This document shows, piece after piece, positions 25,511 to 36,389 of a stretch of DNA of 64,000 nt. The first letter of the stretch is position 1. Each line of letters begins with the position of its first letter. The notes beneath the pieces are model-generated. The model had not been told where the DNA came from, ran no database searches, and saw only the letters and a program-made list of their open reading frames with translations. A program made the position numbers and the translations under genes. The DNA is from Sipunculus nudus. Taxonomy: Eukaryota; Annelida; Sipuncula; Golfingiida; Sipunculidae. Location: NCBI GenBank assembly GCA_026874595.1, contig CM049316.1:67354676-67418675 (forward strand), in the 5' to 3' direction.

Positions 25511-26419
25511 TTAGCGTTCAGAAATCATTAGAACTTAAAGAATTATGCAATATGTTTTATCTCAGAACAATTAGTATTAGGGGCCATTTGTCGATCTCTT
25601 AAAGGGGCCCAATCACCTATATAGCATGTTGAATTAACACGAAAAATTACTTCTTCCCTTAAAAATAAAGTTATAACTGCCAAGACATTGCCATTAAACC
25701 ATTTGCTTACTCCTGTCAACGTGTGTTAAAAACAGTAGACCGGGCGCGATCAAAGGTGACAACAGCGCGTAGGACTTTAAGCATTGCTGAGCCACAACAC
25801 CTGCCAATCATGAGATGCCCTGAATGGCTTGGTCCGGAAAATGTATTTCATGTTCCCGCTGGCTGAAACTTCGTGTTGTGCGGCTCACAGCCGGATCTCT
25901 GGTCATGGGACCTTGTTATGGTAAACAGAGCCACGTGGAATGTGTTTACAAACACGCAGAACCATTACAAGGTGTTAAACAGCTGTATGAGAGGTTATGA
26001 GACTGTGTAGGGATGGTTTTGCTGGGAAACTCTTGTATAAAGCAAAACTGAACTGATAGGGTGAACAATAGGCATAATATTGCTCCTGATTATGTCCCTT
26101 TAACAATGCTCTTCCGGGCAGTAAATAATTAAAAATAATTATTATTATTTGACTTTTTTTATTTGAACAAATTGGTTCTATATTTTTTTTTATTTTGCTA
26201 CCTAATGGTTCTAGACTAAACCTTTAAAATGAAAATGTAAAATAAGTCAACAAACAACAGTGATATTATATATGAATAAAATATAAAAGAAAGACAATAA
26301 ATGAAGCAAGGGAGGTCAACTTTACTTGTTGCGCAGACATTAGTTTTAGTCATGAAGGTTTGAAGATTAATTATAATACGTGTTCCTGTGATCTTAATCA
26401 GAATCAGCAAAAACACTCT

Positions 26420-26427
<8 letters not shown>
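25511..26427. other. No feature recognised
   Basis: No gene, repeat or regulatory cluster that I can support. Confidence 0.4.

Positions 26428-26482
<55 letters not shown>
26428..26482. repeat. AT microsatellite
   Basis: (AT)n of about 55 bases; shorter AT and GT runs follow at 26747-26790. Confidence 0.95.
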
Positions 26483-26485
<3 letters not shown>

Positions 26486-29400
26486 TGTATATATATTAAA
26501 CCTGACACAGGTCCGAGCAGTGATGAAAGCAAAAAGTTAAAAGAGTTTGGATGTTATTCTGTGGAGACCGGTTTCAGCACTGCGGTAACATTCCAACCGT
26601 TTATAATAATACGGACGCTCGGGTGTCGTCTAGACATCACGTGATACACTGGAAAACAAAAATTATTTGAAACCCGGATTTTTTCAAAAGCTCTCTTGTG
26701 CAGACAGTGATGATACCTGTCCTGACAGTGTTGATAAACAACAGACATATATATATATATATAAATATATATGTGTGTGTGTGTATAGAGCTATGTGATT
26801 ATATCTCTTTAGTGTAAATACTTTTAGGTGCATGTTTATAACCCAGATGGCTATGAATCTGGTGTGATAGTCAAGCCCTGGGAATATATATCTATTCATG
26901 CCGAAAGAATTGCGCTACAGTTCAAAAACTGTATCATGCATCACAGTTGAACACTGTCCGCCAGAACAAAAACATTTACAAATTGGTCACTTTTATTCTA
27001 GCATACACACGGCTAAACTTTCATCCTTCTGTTGTGAAATACGTCTCACAATCGTAAATGGTTGTTCTCGTGTATAACTCTAACTTGACTCGATATTTCA
27101 TTATAATTCGTTCATAATTTTTTAATTTAAAAAAATCAACGGCGACAAAAGCATATATGATATCCTTGGGGGTTACACAAAATATGAAAAATTGTGGTAC
27201 ATATTTGGAAGAATAATATTTTGTATGAACTTTATAACCGCGTATCTGCGTCATAACTTTTTAGACAACGTCGTTATCAATAGATAACACGTGATCTGAA
27301 TAGTATCTAATGAATATTAGGTTTACTCATTCACATCCCGGGCTACGTATGATATTTATGCACAAACAAATGTTCTGTTATTGTGTTTTTCGAAACTTTC
27401 AACCTTCCCTTCATGCATGGCCGCGAAAGAGATACCAGCTTGGTATGGCAAATTTACGGTACTTGTCAGCAAGGTGGCAAATCACAGAAAAGTCGATTAA
27501 TACCAGTTATAACCAAATTTCGACCTGCAACGACCATTCTAACTGAAAAGCTTATAATCTGTAGTATTAGCAGATGGGCATGGAAAACCTGTATCTGGTC
27601 GGAAAAGTGGTTTCTGATCCATTTTCCATAAAGACAAATACATATATCGAGACCACCCAGAAATGTATATGAACTGTAATAACTTTAAAACTTAAAGAGA
27701 CAAACAAAAAAATTTCAAAAGTAAATTAAAGATAGTTTCAAGGTATGTATTGAAGTCATCGATAAAACCTCTTCAGCACGGGATAGATTAAAATGTATAA
27801 ATATGTGCTTGTGTCGTAAAAATATGAGGGAAAATTCATCTAAGCCTCTGACGTTACTAAGAAACCCAATTGGTGACGTAATGTAAGCGGAATTCCCCTG
27901 CGTAGAAACTCATTACTACTAGATTCCAAAACACATGCATTCAGTTGCAAAAACGGCCAAGTTCTTCAGTTCATGTGTTATATCGCCAATTACGTGCGGT
28001 AGCGAACGCAATTATCTCGAGATTACAACAAACACGAGGGGTTCCGAACGCAGCATCAATGTCCTATTTTTTTTCTGGGTGTTTGTAATTTTCACCTATG
28101 ATATTGTTTCATTTGTGTTTGTTTTTTTGGTTTGCTGATTCGTGGCTAGTTTGTCTGTGAGCATATTTACGCACATACACTGCCATTAAATATTCGTGGG
28201 AAAGGGACAGTTCTAGTTGGAGAGTTTAGTCTTGGAGGAGGGTTCGCTCTACTGAGTGCTATCTAATTTAAAAAAAAAAAGAAGGTGATTAAAGGTTGAA
28301 CATGTAAGGACTGCAGTACCTGTAGACCAAATACATAGTTTAGCTCTTACTATACTCACATCAGGTATGCAGTTGGCCTTGACTTGACCTGGACCTTGCC
28401 GGAAAACTGTCTATGGCGACTTCCTATATACATCCGTGACTAGAAGCCAAAGGATTTGGTCGAGGCGATCCAAGTGATTATGTAAGATAAAAAACAAAGT
28501 CTCTTTGGTAAAATAGCCTTTACAGAGGATGTACAGAAAAAAATATGAACCTTTAAAAACACTCGGTATATACAGAAATTTATTGCGTGCTGCACTTTTT
28601 CTCCACAAAAGATCAAGCATTATTTTAAGCTAAACGAAATATCAGATGTCACGAAATCATTAGTGAAAAGACTGGTATAAATGTTAGGGTGAAAATAACT
28701 GTGCTCTTTAAAACACCTAGCAGTCCTGGATTCCTAGAAGAGTGCCCCCTCATTTCGATCAGTTTCAAATAAAGAACTTCTAGAATTAAACCGCACGTGT
28801 CTAAATATTTAACTTCTGTGCAAAGCGTGTAAAACGTAATGATACGTGCATGGTTTGTATAAACATAACCTTTTTTTTTAAATAACAAGGACGCAAGATA
28901 TACTGCGGTAAGCAGGACTTCGCGTTACAGAGGCGTTTAAACTTGTGACATTTACTTTCGTGTTTAAAAGCCAGTGTAAGCCGTTTAATTTTTTTATCCT
29001 CAGTCGTGTTAGCTAACACGACAGTTCATATTTGCTCTGTGTTTCGCATGCATGCATTATATGTTTTTTTGATAGTTTTATACATTTTTCTATAACTTAT
29101 CCGTTGGATTTAATGAGAACCCCTTAGGTGTCAAACTGTCTTTGTTTCAAATCGATCACTTCAAATATTAACTTGTTGTTTTATTAATTTACCAGGAAAA
29201 ATTCTTTTTGAAACCATAATTTGAAAATAAAAATGAATTGAACTAACTGAAATGTTAAAAATAAATTGATACCTCAAGTAAGAAATTTTTGTCGTTAAGA
29301 ACCAGGGGCACCCTTTTAAGGATACACCAGCTTTCATACGTAACATATATTCCTTTCCTCTTTTTTGGCTGTCTTTATACTGTATTGAACTGTAAATACT

Positions 29401-29801
29401 TATATTACATGGGATTGAAACTTTTTTTCCCTTGTATCTCTTTGTAATACCTACATTGTCAGACAAAGAATAATCCCTGATCTATTTCCACAAAAGACCA
29501 CACAAAGAATGTGTCAGAGTATAGTCCGGGTAATAATGGACCAATCTGTTCACTGACAGAATATCCATATTCTATTACGAAACTAGAAAGCGGGCCTTTC
29601 AGCTAACCTCAAGGTAGATGCGCCAATACAGTAGTGCATAGAGGTAATAGGAAAATACGCCACCACTAAGAATGTTTTCATTATTGAAATCAAAACAAAT
29701 TTGATATAAAATCTTAACCACTTTATTATCCATCTGTATATATATATTGCCCCAAGACTATTGCCTAGCAACGTCTAGAACTGCATTGAACATTCGTTAT
29801 G
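26483..29801. other. Long stretch without a confident gene
   Basis: On the minus strand at 28360-28410 there are 17 open codons (TVFRQGPGQVKANCIPD) between gccatag and GAT|GTGAGT, phase 0 at both ends. The acceptor lacks a pyrimidine tract, so I treat it as a weak exon candidate. Several frames of 60-100 codons elsewhere have no domain. Confidence 0.3.
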
Positions 29802-29883
29802 CGTCACAATAGGAAGATGTTGAATGGCCATGCTGGTCCATCTCATGGAGATATAGAACAAGAATACACAGAAAAAGTCGGAT

Positions 29884-29955
29884 CACCCCGTATGGGAATC
29901 GAACCCATGACCCTCCGATTGCCGGTCGTCTGCTCTACCACTGAGCTAACAGGGA
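29884..29955 (-). tRNA. tRNA-like gene, copy 1 (left arm)
   Basis: On the minus strand the A box TAGCTCAGTGG and B box GGTTCGATTCC match the Pol III consensus exactly. The acceptor ends pair in six of seven positions, the D stem (GCTC/GAGC) and T stem (ATGGG/CCCAT) are perfect, and TTTTT follows eight bases after the 3' end (29872-29876). The anticodon arm is poor: only three pairs and no U at position 33. With loop CCGGCAA the formal anticodon is GGC. It is therefore more likely a tRNA-derived promoter unit than a working tRNA. Confidence 0.6.
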
Positions 29956-30189
29956 TCCCCAACTTCCTCTGTGTATCAGCACACTTTCATTGGAACCAGC
30001 GAAGTGACGTCACTACTGTGACTGGTATTATACATACTACATGTGTCGACACGGCGACTTTGCATGTATCAGTGATAAACTGATGGCCTTTTTATGGTGT
30101 GCATCAAATATTATATAGAAAGATGTTGAATGGCCATGCTGGTCCATCTCATGGAGATATAGAACAAGAGTACACAGAAAAAGTCGGAT

Positions 30190-30242
30190 CACCCCGTATG
30201 GGAATCGAACCCATGACCCTCCGATTGCCGGTCGTCTGCTCT
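30190..30242 (-). pseudogene. Truncated tRNA-like copy in the core
   Basis: Identical to the 3' part of the flanking copies, with an intact B box and T stem, but the acceptor 5' strand, A box and D arm are replaced at the point where the inverted arm begins. Confidence 0.7.
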
Positions 30243-30447
30243 ATATCTTCATGAGATGGACCAGCATGGCCATTCAACATCTTTCTATATAATATTTGAT
30301 GCACACCATAAAAAGGCCATCAGTTTATCACTGCTACATGCAAAGTCGCCTTGTCGACACATGTAGTATGTATAATACCAGTCACAGTAGTGACGTCACT
30401 TCGCTGGTTCCAATGAAAGTGTGCTGATACACAGAGGAAGTTGGGGA

Positions 30448-30519
30448 TCCCTGTTAGCTCAGTGGTAGAGCAGACGACCGGCAATCGGAGGGTCATGGGT
30501 TCGATTCCCATACGGGGTG
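30448..30519 (+). tRNA. tRNA-like gene, copy 2 (right arm)
   Basis: Same sequence as copy 1 in the opposite orientation, with both Pol III boxes intact and a TTTTT terminator at 30527-30531. The same defects in the anticodon arm are present, so they predate the inverted duplication. Confidence 0.6.
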
Positions 30520-30568
30520 ATCCGACTTTTTCTGTGTATTCTTGTTCTATATCTCCGTCACAATAGGA

Positions 30569-31299
30569 TATAAATAGGGTTGCATGAGAGGCATGGTGTT
30601 CGAACGAACTGAAACGGATAGTAAGTAGTTGTAGGAATCGGTTATAAAATCAAGTTGGATGATGTGAAGATAGAAAAACGACATGAAATATGCTATATAT
30701 AGAATTATATTTAAAATAAAGACAGAGTAAATTCAGTCTAACGTGTACATCACGCCGAAAGGTCAAGGAAATGGCGGGGCTTTGGACACTTCTTCGTTGT
30801 ACAAGGTTAAGTTTTAATGCTGTTCGTTGTTTTGCGGCCCATCTTTCTTATACCTCGAAGGTAGTTTCTTATACCTAGTTTTTTGGGATTATATGACACC
30901 TTTGAATGTGTATACATAATCGTATTTGATAGAGTATGCATAAATGTAATTGATTTAATCGATAATGATAGAAAATGACCAATCATCGATATAAACGATT
31001 AACTGGAACACCACTAATAGATACAATTCATTATGCCGATTGTTATTCGTTTGTTTTGACAGACGTTTTTGGTTTATTTCTGCCTGACCTGTTCACCGTA
31101 ATCACCGACCTAATGTAATGAATAGAAGTGATATAGTCAAGTCGGGATTGGCCAGTCTTAGACCAAAACCTTTACCAAATCCAGGACCATCGAAACCAGC
31201 ATATTAGCTGTGTTGCCATGTCACCTCTTAAGTTGATCATCAGACTAGTTATTTCAGATAGCCAACCACACATGTATGCATTGAATGATGTATATTTGG
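30569..31299. other. No feature recognised
   Basis: AT-rich; no supported gene. Confidence 0.4.
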
Positions 31300-31780
31300 T
31301 GGAACCCGAAGTCCTGCTAACCTTAAAGTCGAGATCAGAATAGATACCGAGTCCATTCTGATTGGAGACAGATACGAAAACCAAAATAAGAACGGGGTCC
31401 TACGAGATCGAGACCGATTTATAGATACAGAGGCCATTTTGATTGGAGACGGATATTAAGGCCGATATAAGAACAAGCCGATGTAAGACAGAGGTCCTAT
31501 GAGACCAAGACCGATATGAGAAAGAGATCCTACGAGACCAAGACCAGAGATAAGTACGATATACTACAAGACCTCGAACGATATAAGAATGAGATCCTAC
31601 GAGAGCAAGACCGATATAAGAACGAGATCCTACGAGACCAAGACAGATGTTAGAATGAGATCCTACAAGATCAAAACCGCTGTAAGAACATGATCGTACG
31701 AGAGACCAAGACCGATGTAAGAACGTGATGATACAAGACCAAGACCTATCTAATAACGAGATCTTACAAGATCATCGATA
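31300..31780 (+). repeat. Degenerate minisatellite, unit about 40 bp
   Basis: Variants of cgatataagaacgagatcc followed by tacgagaccaagac recur about ten times. The units differ by substitutions and a few indels, and the purine-rich strand is always plus. No frame stays open across it. Confidence 0.85.
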
Positions 31781-32930
31781 AGCGGTCATGTAATATATTA
31801 ATATCTTAATCTCATGAAACTACATTAGTTCAATTTAATTTTAGAATATATATCAAAATAATTTTCAGTCCCAATAATATATTCAGATTTTGAATCCTCT
31901 GGATTTTGTTGTTGTTGATCTTGAGATGTTTAAAGCAAAATTTTCAATTGACAAACATGCGTAATACCTCAATTCTGACAGTAAGTAAAAATTAAGGGGG
32001 GAAAACGTGTATATGTTTTTATACAAGAGTTAGATTCGTGATAATTTATTCGTGATAATTTGTGATAAATATCCTAAGAAGATGGTGAAATCGACTAAAA
32101 TACTTTTGTTCTTAAAATAAATATTTTAAGATTTTCATACTAAACTTAGACCTCAATGTATACATTGAGCTAGCCCTGATAATAACACGCGCGTATCACG
32201 GGGTGCGTTTTATAATTAAACGACTGTCAAAAAAATATTCACGCCATCATGCACAGACAGCATCAATACCATGGAAACAGGAAGCAGAACAGCACGGAGA
32301 TCAAATATTTACCACAGAGGAGTACGTATATTACTATACTGATATATAACTCTTGTGTTATTTGACAGGTTCCCTTACTTACAGGTATAAGTCACTGCAT
32401 GGGTATATGATGTCCAATATATTAGGTATTCCCACAACCGTGGATTGAAATCATACATAAGTTAGGCATATGTATAAATTGTGGATGGATATCTTAAAAC
32501 ATAGATACTTGGTCAAGTCATTTTAAAACATGGATATGTTTTTGATTAATATTCATAAATGATATCATAATATAATATCATATTGCAAAATATAATGTTC
32601 TACTATATTCTACATGAAATAGGAAAAGACTTTTTATACCTGAATTACACATTATCATATATAACATTAATAACACACACAGTGCTGCATATATATCACA
32701 TATCTGTTGCCTCAACAACATCATAGAAAGTGAGATACCGGTAGGTTGTATTTATCAGATGCATAACGTGTTGTAATATGTAAGTAAATTTTAAAATATG
32801 GGTCTGTGCTTAAAACTTCGAAATAGACAAAATGACTTCTGTAGGGAAAGCAGACCTGTTGATATCTATGAGAAAATGTTATATTTGCCTGTTTATATCA
32901 GTATGTGATTATTGCAAAAGTATGAATTTT
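31781..32930. other. No feature recognised
   Basis: Very AT-rich; no supported gene or repeat. Confidence 0.4.
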
Positions 32931-32934
32931 CCGG

Positions 32935-33185
32935 CTTGTGTGGTGTAGGAGTAGCGGACTGGACTCAAAGTCGGGAGGTGGTGAGTTCTAAGCCGATTAG
33001 TGAGATTTTCACGGTCGGTCCCCACCCAGAGCGAGCGCTCCATAGCTTATTGGAAAGCCGTGTATCACGTACAAAATAAAGCGTCTTTAGGGGGGTTACT
33101 CGGTGTAATGAACACAACCCTGGACCTGCAGGTTCATTTGAAACCTGGCATGGATGACACCTGGATAAAGAATAATAAGATAGAA
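32935..33185 (+). mobile_element. tRNA-derived SINE (family 2), copy 1
   Basis: The head has an A-box-like gtggtgtaggagtag, then actggactcaaagtcggga and a B-box-like gtgagttctaagcc. The body contains gagattttcacgg and aaagccgtgtatcac, and the tail ends cacctggataaag. The same order is found on the minus strand at 52830-53085. The CTCAAAG segment recalls a Leu-type anticodon loop, so a tRNA-Leu origin is possible but not shown. Confidence 0.7.
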
Positions 33186-33528
33186 AGCTTGTGCCATTTA
33201 CCCGATACATTTATCTGATGTTGGATGCCTGTATAGTTTTCTGGTACACAAAGGTTATGGATTGATTAACGATCTTCTCGCCTGCATTTACCAGTATCTA
33301 ATTACTGCAGAGATTTATTTCAAACAGGTGTTCTAATAATACAAAACATTTTGCCGACCAGCTCATTTTATCTGCCAGAGGTCAGTTACGTGCATACCAA
33401 AATGTCACAGCAGCCCCATCATAGAAACGATTTATAGTAACCATATAAAATAACTGACAGAAAAAGAGCGAAAAAAAGAAAATAAATCAATTAATTGTGT
33501 AACTATCATAGACAAAATAAAAAAATCA

Positions 33529-33532
<4 letters not shown>

Positions 33533-33568
<36 letters not shown>
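33533..33568. repeat. AT microsatellite
   Basis: (AT)n just left of the MITE and gypsy element. Confidence 0.9.
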
Positions 33569-33571
<3 letters not shown>

Positions 33572-33598
33572 TGTATGTGTATATGTTTACATTATATA

Positions 33599-33920
33599 CT
33601 GAGGTTGAGTTTTTGTTCGTGGGGGTTTCAAATTCGCAATATTCGAGAAAGAGGAGTAATCGCGAATATAGAACCTTCGTGAATAATGGGTCTTATCGTT
33701 GAAAGCAAACTGAAAGGTAAAAGAACAATTTAATGAATAATAATGTATCTTGTATATTCATAAGATTTCCCACACTTAATATTTGATATAACTATTGAAT
33801 AAACTAATAGCAATACTCTGTGTCCGTCTTTTGTGAGATCGCGAAAATTGAACCCTCGCGAAACACGGATAAGTTGAAAATCGTGAAATTTTAACCTCGC
33901 GAATGTGAAGCAAATCATAG
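33599..33920. mobile_element. TCGCGA-rich MITE, copy 1 (322 bp)
   Basis: Flanked by TA on each side, with inverted ends related to CTGTGGTTG (here ctgaggttg / catag). Sub-terminal sequences carry the family hallmark: repeated TTCGCGA / TCGCGAA and ccctcgcgaa. Several terminal positions have decayed. Copies 2-4 are at 38823, 49026 and 54653. Confidence 0.6.
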
Positions 33921-33996
33921 TATGTTTGTGTAGGTGTCGTTGTGTGTGTAAATTTACAAAATGTATCAACAATAGGCTGTAAAATTTCCTATATAT

Positions 33997-35306
33997 TGTT
34001 ACAGGTGCTCTTTTTATTGTGTGACACGGACTTAATTCGTGTTGTTGTTACATTTTATGTTTAATCCGTACTGGTTGAACTCTCGTTGTCATGTGAGCCT
34101 TGGGTTTTCACGCCTGGTCGTACCCACGTGATGGCCCTGGTATGTGTAGAGACACACGGCTATGTCGTTGGTGGATTGATAGGATATTAATCCTTTGTTA
34201 ATGACGGTGGGGAGGGGGCAGCGTGTCTGTGTTTATGGAGCAGTGTAACGGGGGTAATGTCACATGACCAGGCAGGAGTGTCACATGACCAGGCAGGTAC
34301 GTGGGGGTGAGGGTTACTTGAATAGGATCACCAGACCACTTGGTGACACGCAGCGTAGCGAGCAGACGTGCTTCTTAGTTAATGTTTTATTCTATTCTCC
34401 CACCCTCCCACCACGGGATACGACAATTTATACAATTTATAACTCTTTGTGATAACTGAATGGATTTTAATATTCATATGCTCTTATACTTCAGATTACA
34501 GTTGTGTGTTAGATAATTTTGTATTATGTTGTGTTGGAATTTGATGTAATATTTATGTATGTGGGGAAGTTTTGCGCTTCCAGATTTGGCAGCAATGCGA
34601 ATCGTAATGCATGTTTATTCTATTGTGCAACGTGTGAGAATAAACAAACTCGAGTCACCCAAACCCAGGTTTTATTGTCTCTCTTTGCCGTCATAAATTT
34701 TTAGATAATTCCTGAAACGCGTGTTGTGCAAGAACTTACAGACTGTTCGAGAAGTGGAAAATTCCCGGCTTGGGTGTGAAGGTATATAAAGTTGCTGTTT
34801 TTTTAGAACCAGAGGGCAGAGAACAGAGCAGATTCCAGCGGACGCAGAAGCGTGTGTCAGGACCTCATCCGACGAATGCGGCAATTATAGATTTTCAAGA
34901 ACTTTTTCCTGGATTTTATACATTTGGACTTCAGTTTACTTTCTGTGTTGTTGCAAGAACTTTCCACTGGACTGTCATTCTCCGAGAGTTTACATTCAAA
35001 GGACTTATCGTGGTGATGGTGTTGGTATCGAGGTACTGTACCATTATCTTTCTGTGTGATTGTATTGACTTGTTGCTATAACGCTGTTTTACTGTATAAT
35101 TGTATTGATTTAGTGTATTGTATTGTTAGGGTTGTTTTAAGAATAAATTATAGTTATTTCTTAACAAAAAACCACTGACTTCTTTATTCATTCCCCTAGA
35201 CATGTCACGCTGCCTAGTGTTACAAAATCTGATTTTTTCTTTATCTACATTACAAAATTTGTGTTCATCACACATACGTGATCTGTTGATATTAGGTTCC
35301 GTAACA
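33997..35306 (+). repeat. 5' LTR, 1310 bp
   Basis: Begins TGTTAC and ends GTAACA, perfect six-base inverted ends. The end is fixed by homology with the solo LTR and with the 3' remnant. TATATAAA at 34783-34790 is the likely core promoter and AATAAA at 35142-35147 the likely poly-A signal. A 16-base module, cacatgaccaggcagg, is repeated at 34261 and 34279. The stretch of about 34100-34690 has no counterpart in the solo LTR. Confidence 0.88.
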
Positions 35307-35312
35307 TAAAAT

Positions 35313-35330
35313 TGGCGGCTCGTCTGGGAT
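35313..35330 (+). other. Primer-binding site, tRNA-Pro type
   Basis: TGGCGGCTCGTCTGGGAT starts six bases after the LTR. It differs at two of 18 positions from the well-known proline-tRNA primer site of murine gammaretroviruses (recollection). A proline tRNA primer is therefore likely. Confidence 0.7.
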
Positions 35331-35471
35331 GCTTAATAGTTTTCGAATTAATTAGGCCTTGACCTGGACGTTGTTTTATAATACATTGTTTACAAAATTA
35401 CATATTGTTTCCAATACATTGTTTACAGGATTTATCTCAGTGGTTTTTTGTTATTGTTTTGACATCTTAAC

Positions 35472-36345
35472 ATGGCAGATTTCAAACCTGAGACATTTGT
35501 TGACGATCCGGACCCTGATCAACTTGACCAGTTGTCAAAAGAACAGTTGTTGCGTTTGGGACAACATTTAGGGCTAAGTGTGAAAAAAGCTTTGAGAAAG
35601 CCTGATATCATTGCTAAAATCATGCAAGATCTTATTAGCAAAGGTTTAATTGAAGGGACTGAAGTTAAAACATAAAAAAAATGATAGCCTTGCTATGCAA
35701 TTAGAATTGAAAAAATTGGAAATGCAACATGAGCTAGCATTAAAAGAGAGGGAAGAACGGTTAGAAAGAAAAAGACTAGAAAAAGAAATAGAAAGAGACA
35801 GACTAGAACAAGAAAAAGAAATTGAGTTAAAACGACTGGAGTTAGAAAGACTTAAACTAGAACATAGTCTAAGTGCTGCCCCAACTCACAGTTTTGATGT
35901 TACTAAACACATTAGACTTGTCCCACCTTTTCAAGAAAAAGAGGTTGATAAATATTTCTTACACTTTGAGAAGGTAGCTGAAAATTTAAAATGGCCTAAG
36001 GAAAATTGGACTATGCTGTTACAAAGTGTATTGACTGGCAAGGCCAGAGAAATTTATACAGAGCTTTCAGTAGAAGCTGCTGCTGACTATGACCTGTTAA
36101 AACGGCTAATCCTAAAAGGTTATGAGTTAGTTCCAGAGGCTTACCGCCAGAAATTCAAAAATTGAGAAAAGCGCAAAGAACAGACCTACGTAGAAGTTGC
36201 TAGGACAAAAGAGCAGTTGTTTGATCGCTGGTGTAGTTCTAAAAATGTAATGAAAGATTATGACAATTTGCGCCAGTTGATTTTGCTTGAAGAATTTAAT
36301 CGCTGCATTAACGCACATGTTAAAACACACATGAGGATAATGGTC
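35472..36345 (+). pseudogene. gag remnant: coiled coil plus SCAN-like capsid
   Basis: Gag would package element RNA in cytoplasmic particles. The frame opens at ATG 35472 with an acidic N-terminus and a short helical segment rich in leucine and lysine. An A-run at 35672-35680 marks a frameshift to the next frame. A strongly charged coiled coil (35740-35870, ERLERKRLEKEIERDRLEQE) follows, then a capsid-like domain with LVPPFQEKEVDKYFLHFEKV, FDRWC and LLEEF. The segment LLQSVLTGKAR and the GYELVPEAYRQ ending are typical of SCAN-related Gag. An in-frame TGA at 36163 interrupts it; the frame then resumes. No zinc knuckle or protease follows before integrase starts, so a deletion near 36345-36390 is likely. 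Confidence 0.8.
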
Positions 36346-36389
36346 CAGATAATAACACTCTGGGAGTCACTAGTGACTCGTCTAATGAC

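Larger units (their letters stand above)
29802..30568. mobile_element. Inverted tRNA-bearing element with 13-bp target duplication
   Basis: CGTCACAATAGGA occurs at 29802-29814 and again at 30556-30568, directly flanking the element, as expected for a target-site duplication. Inside, 29848-30165 and 30241-30555 are inverted copies of each other (about 315 bp, few mismatches) around a core of about 75 bp. Each arm holds a tRNA-like gene and the core holds a third, truncated one. On the minus strand the truncated and the left copies repeat with a 306-bp period, so the structure is a tandem 306-bp unit plus one inverted unit. The 13-bp duplication suggests LINE-type integration rather than a cut-and-paste transposase, but the family is unknown to me. 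Confidence 0.85.

Noticed and set aside
29799-30511. Open frames of 94 and 63 codons containing GIEPMTLRLP
   Set aside because: They are translations through the tRNA-like units of the inverted element, a known type of spurious protein; the same peptide appears from both arms.
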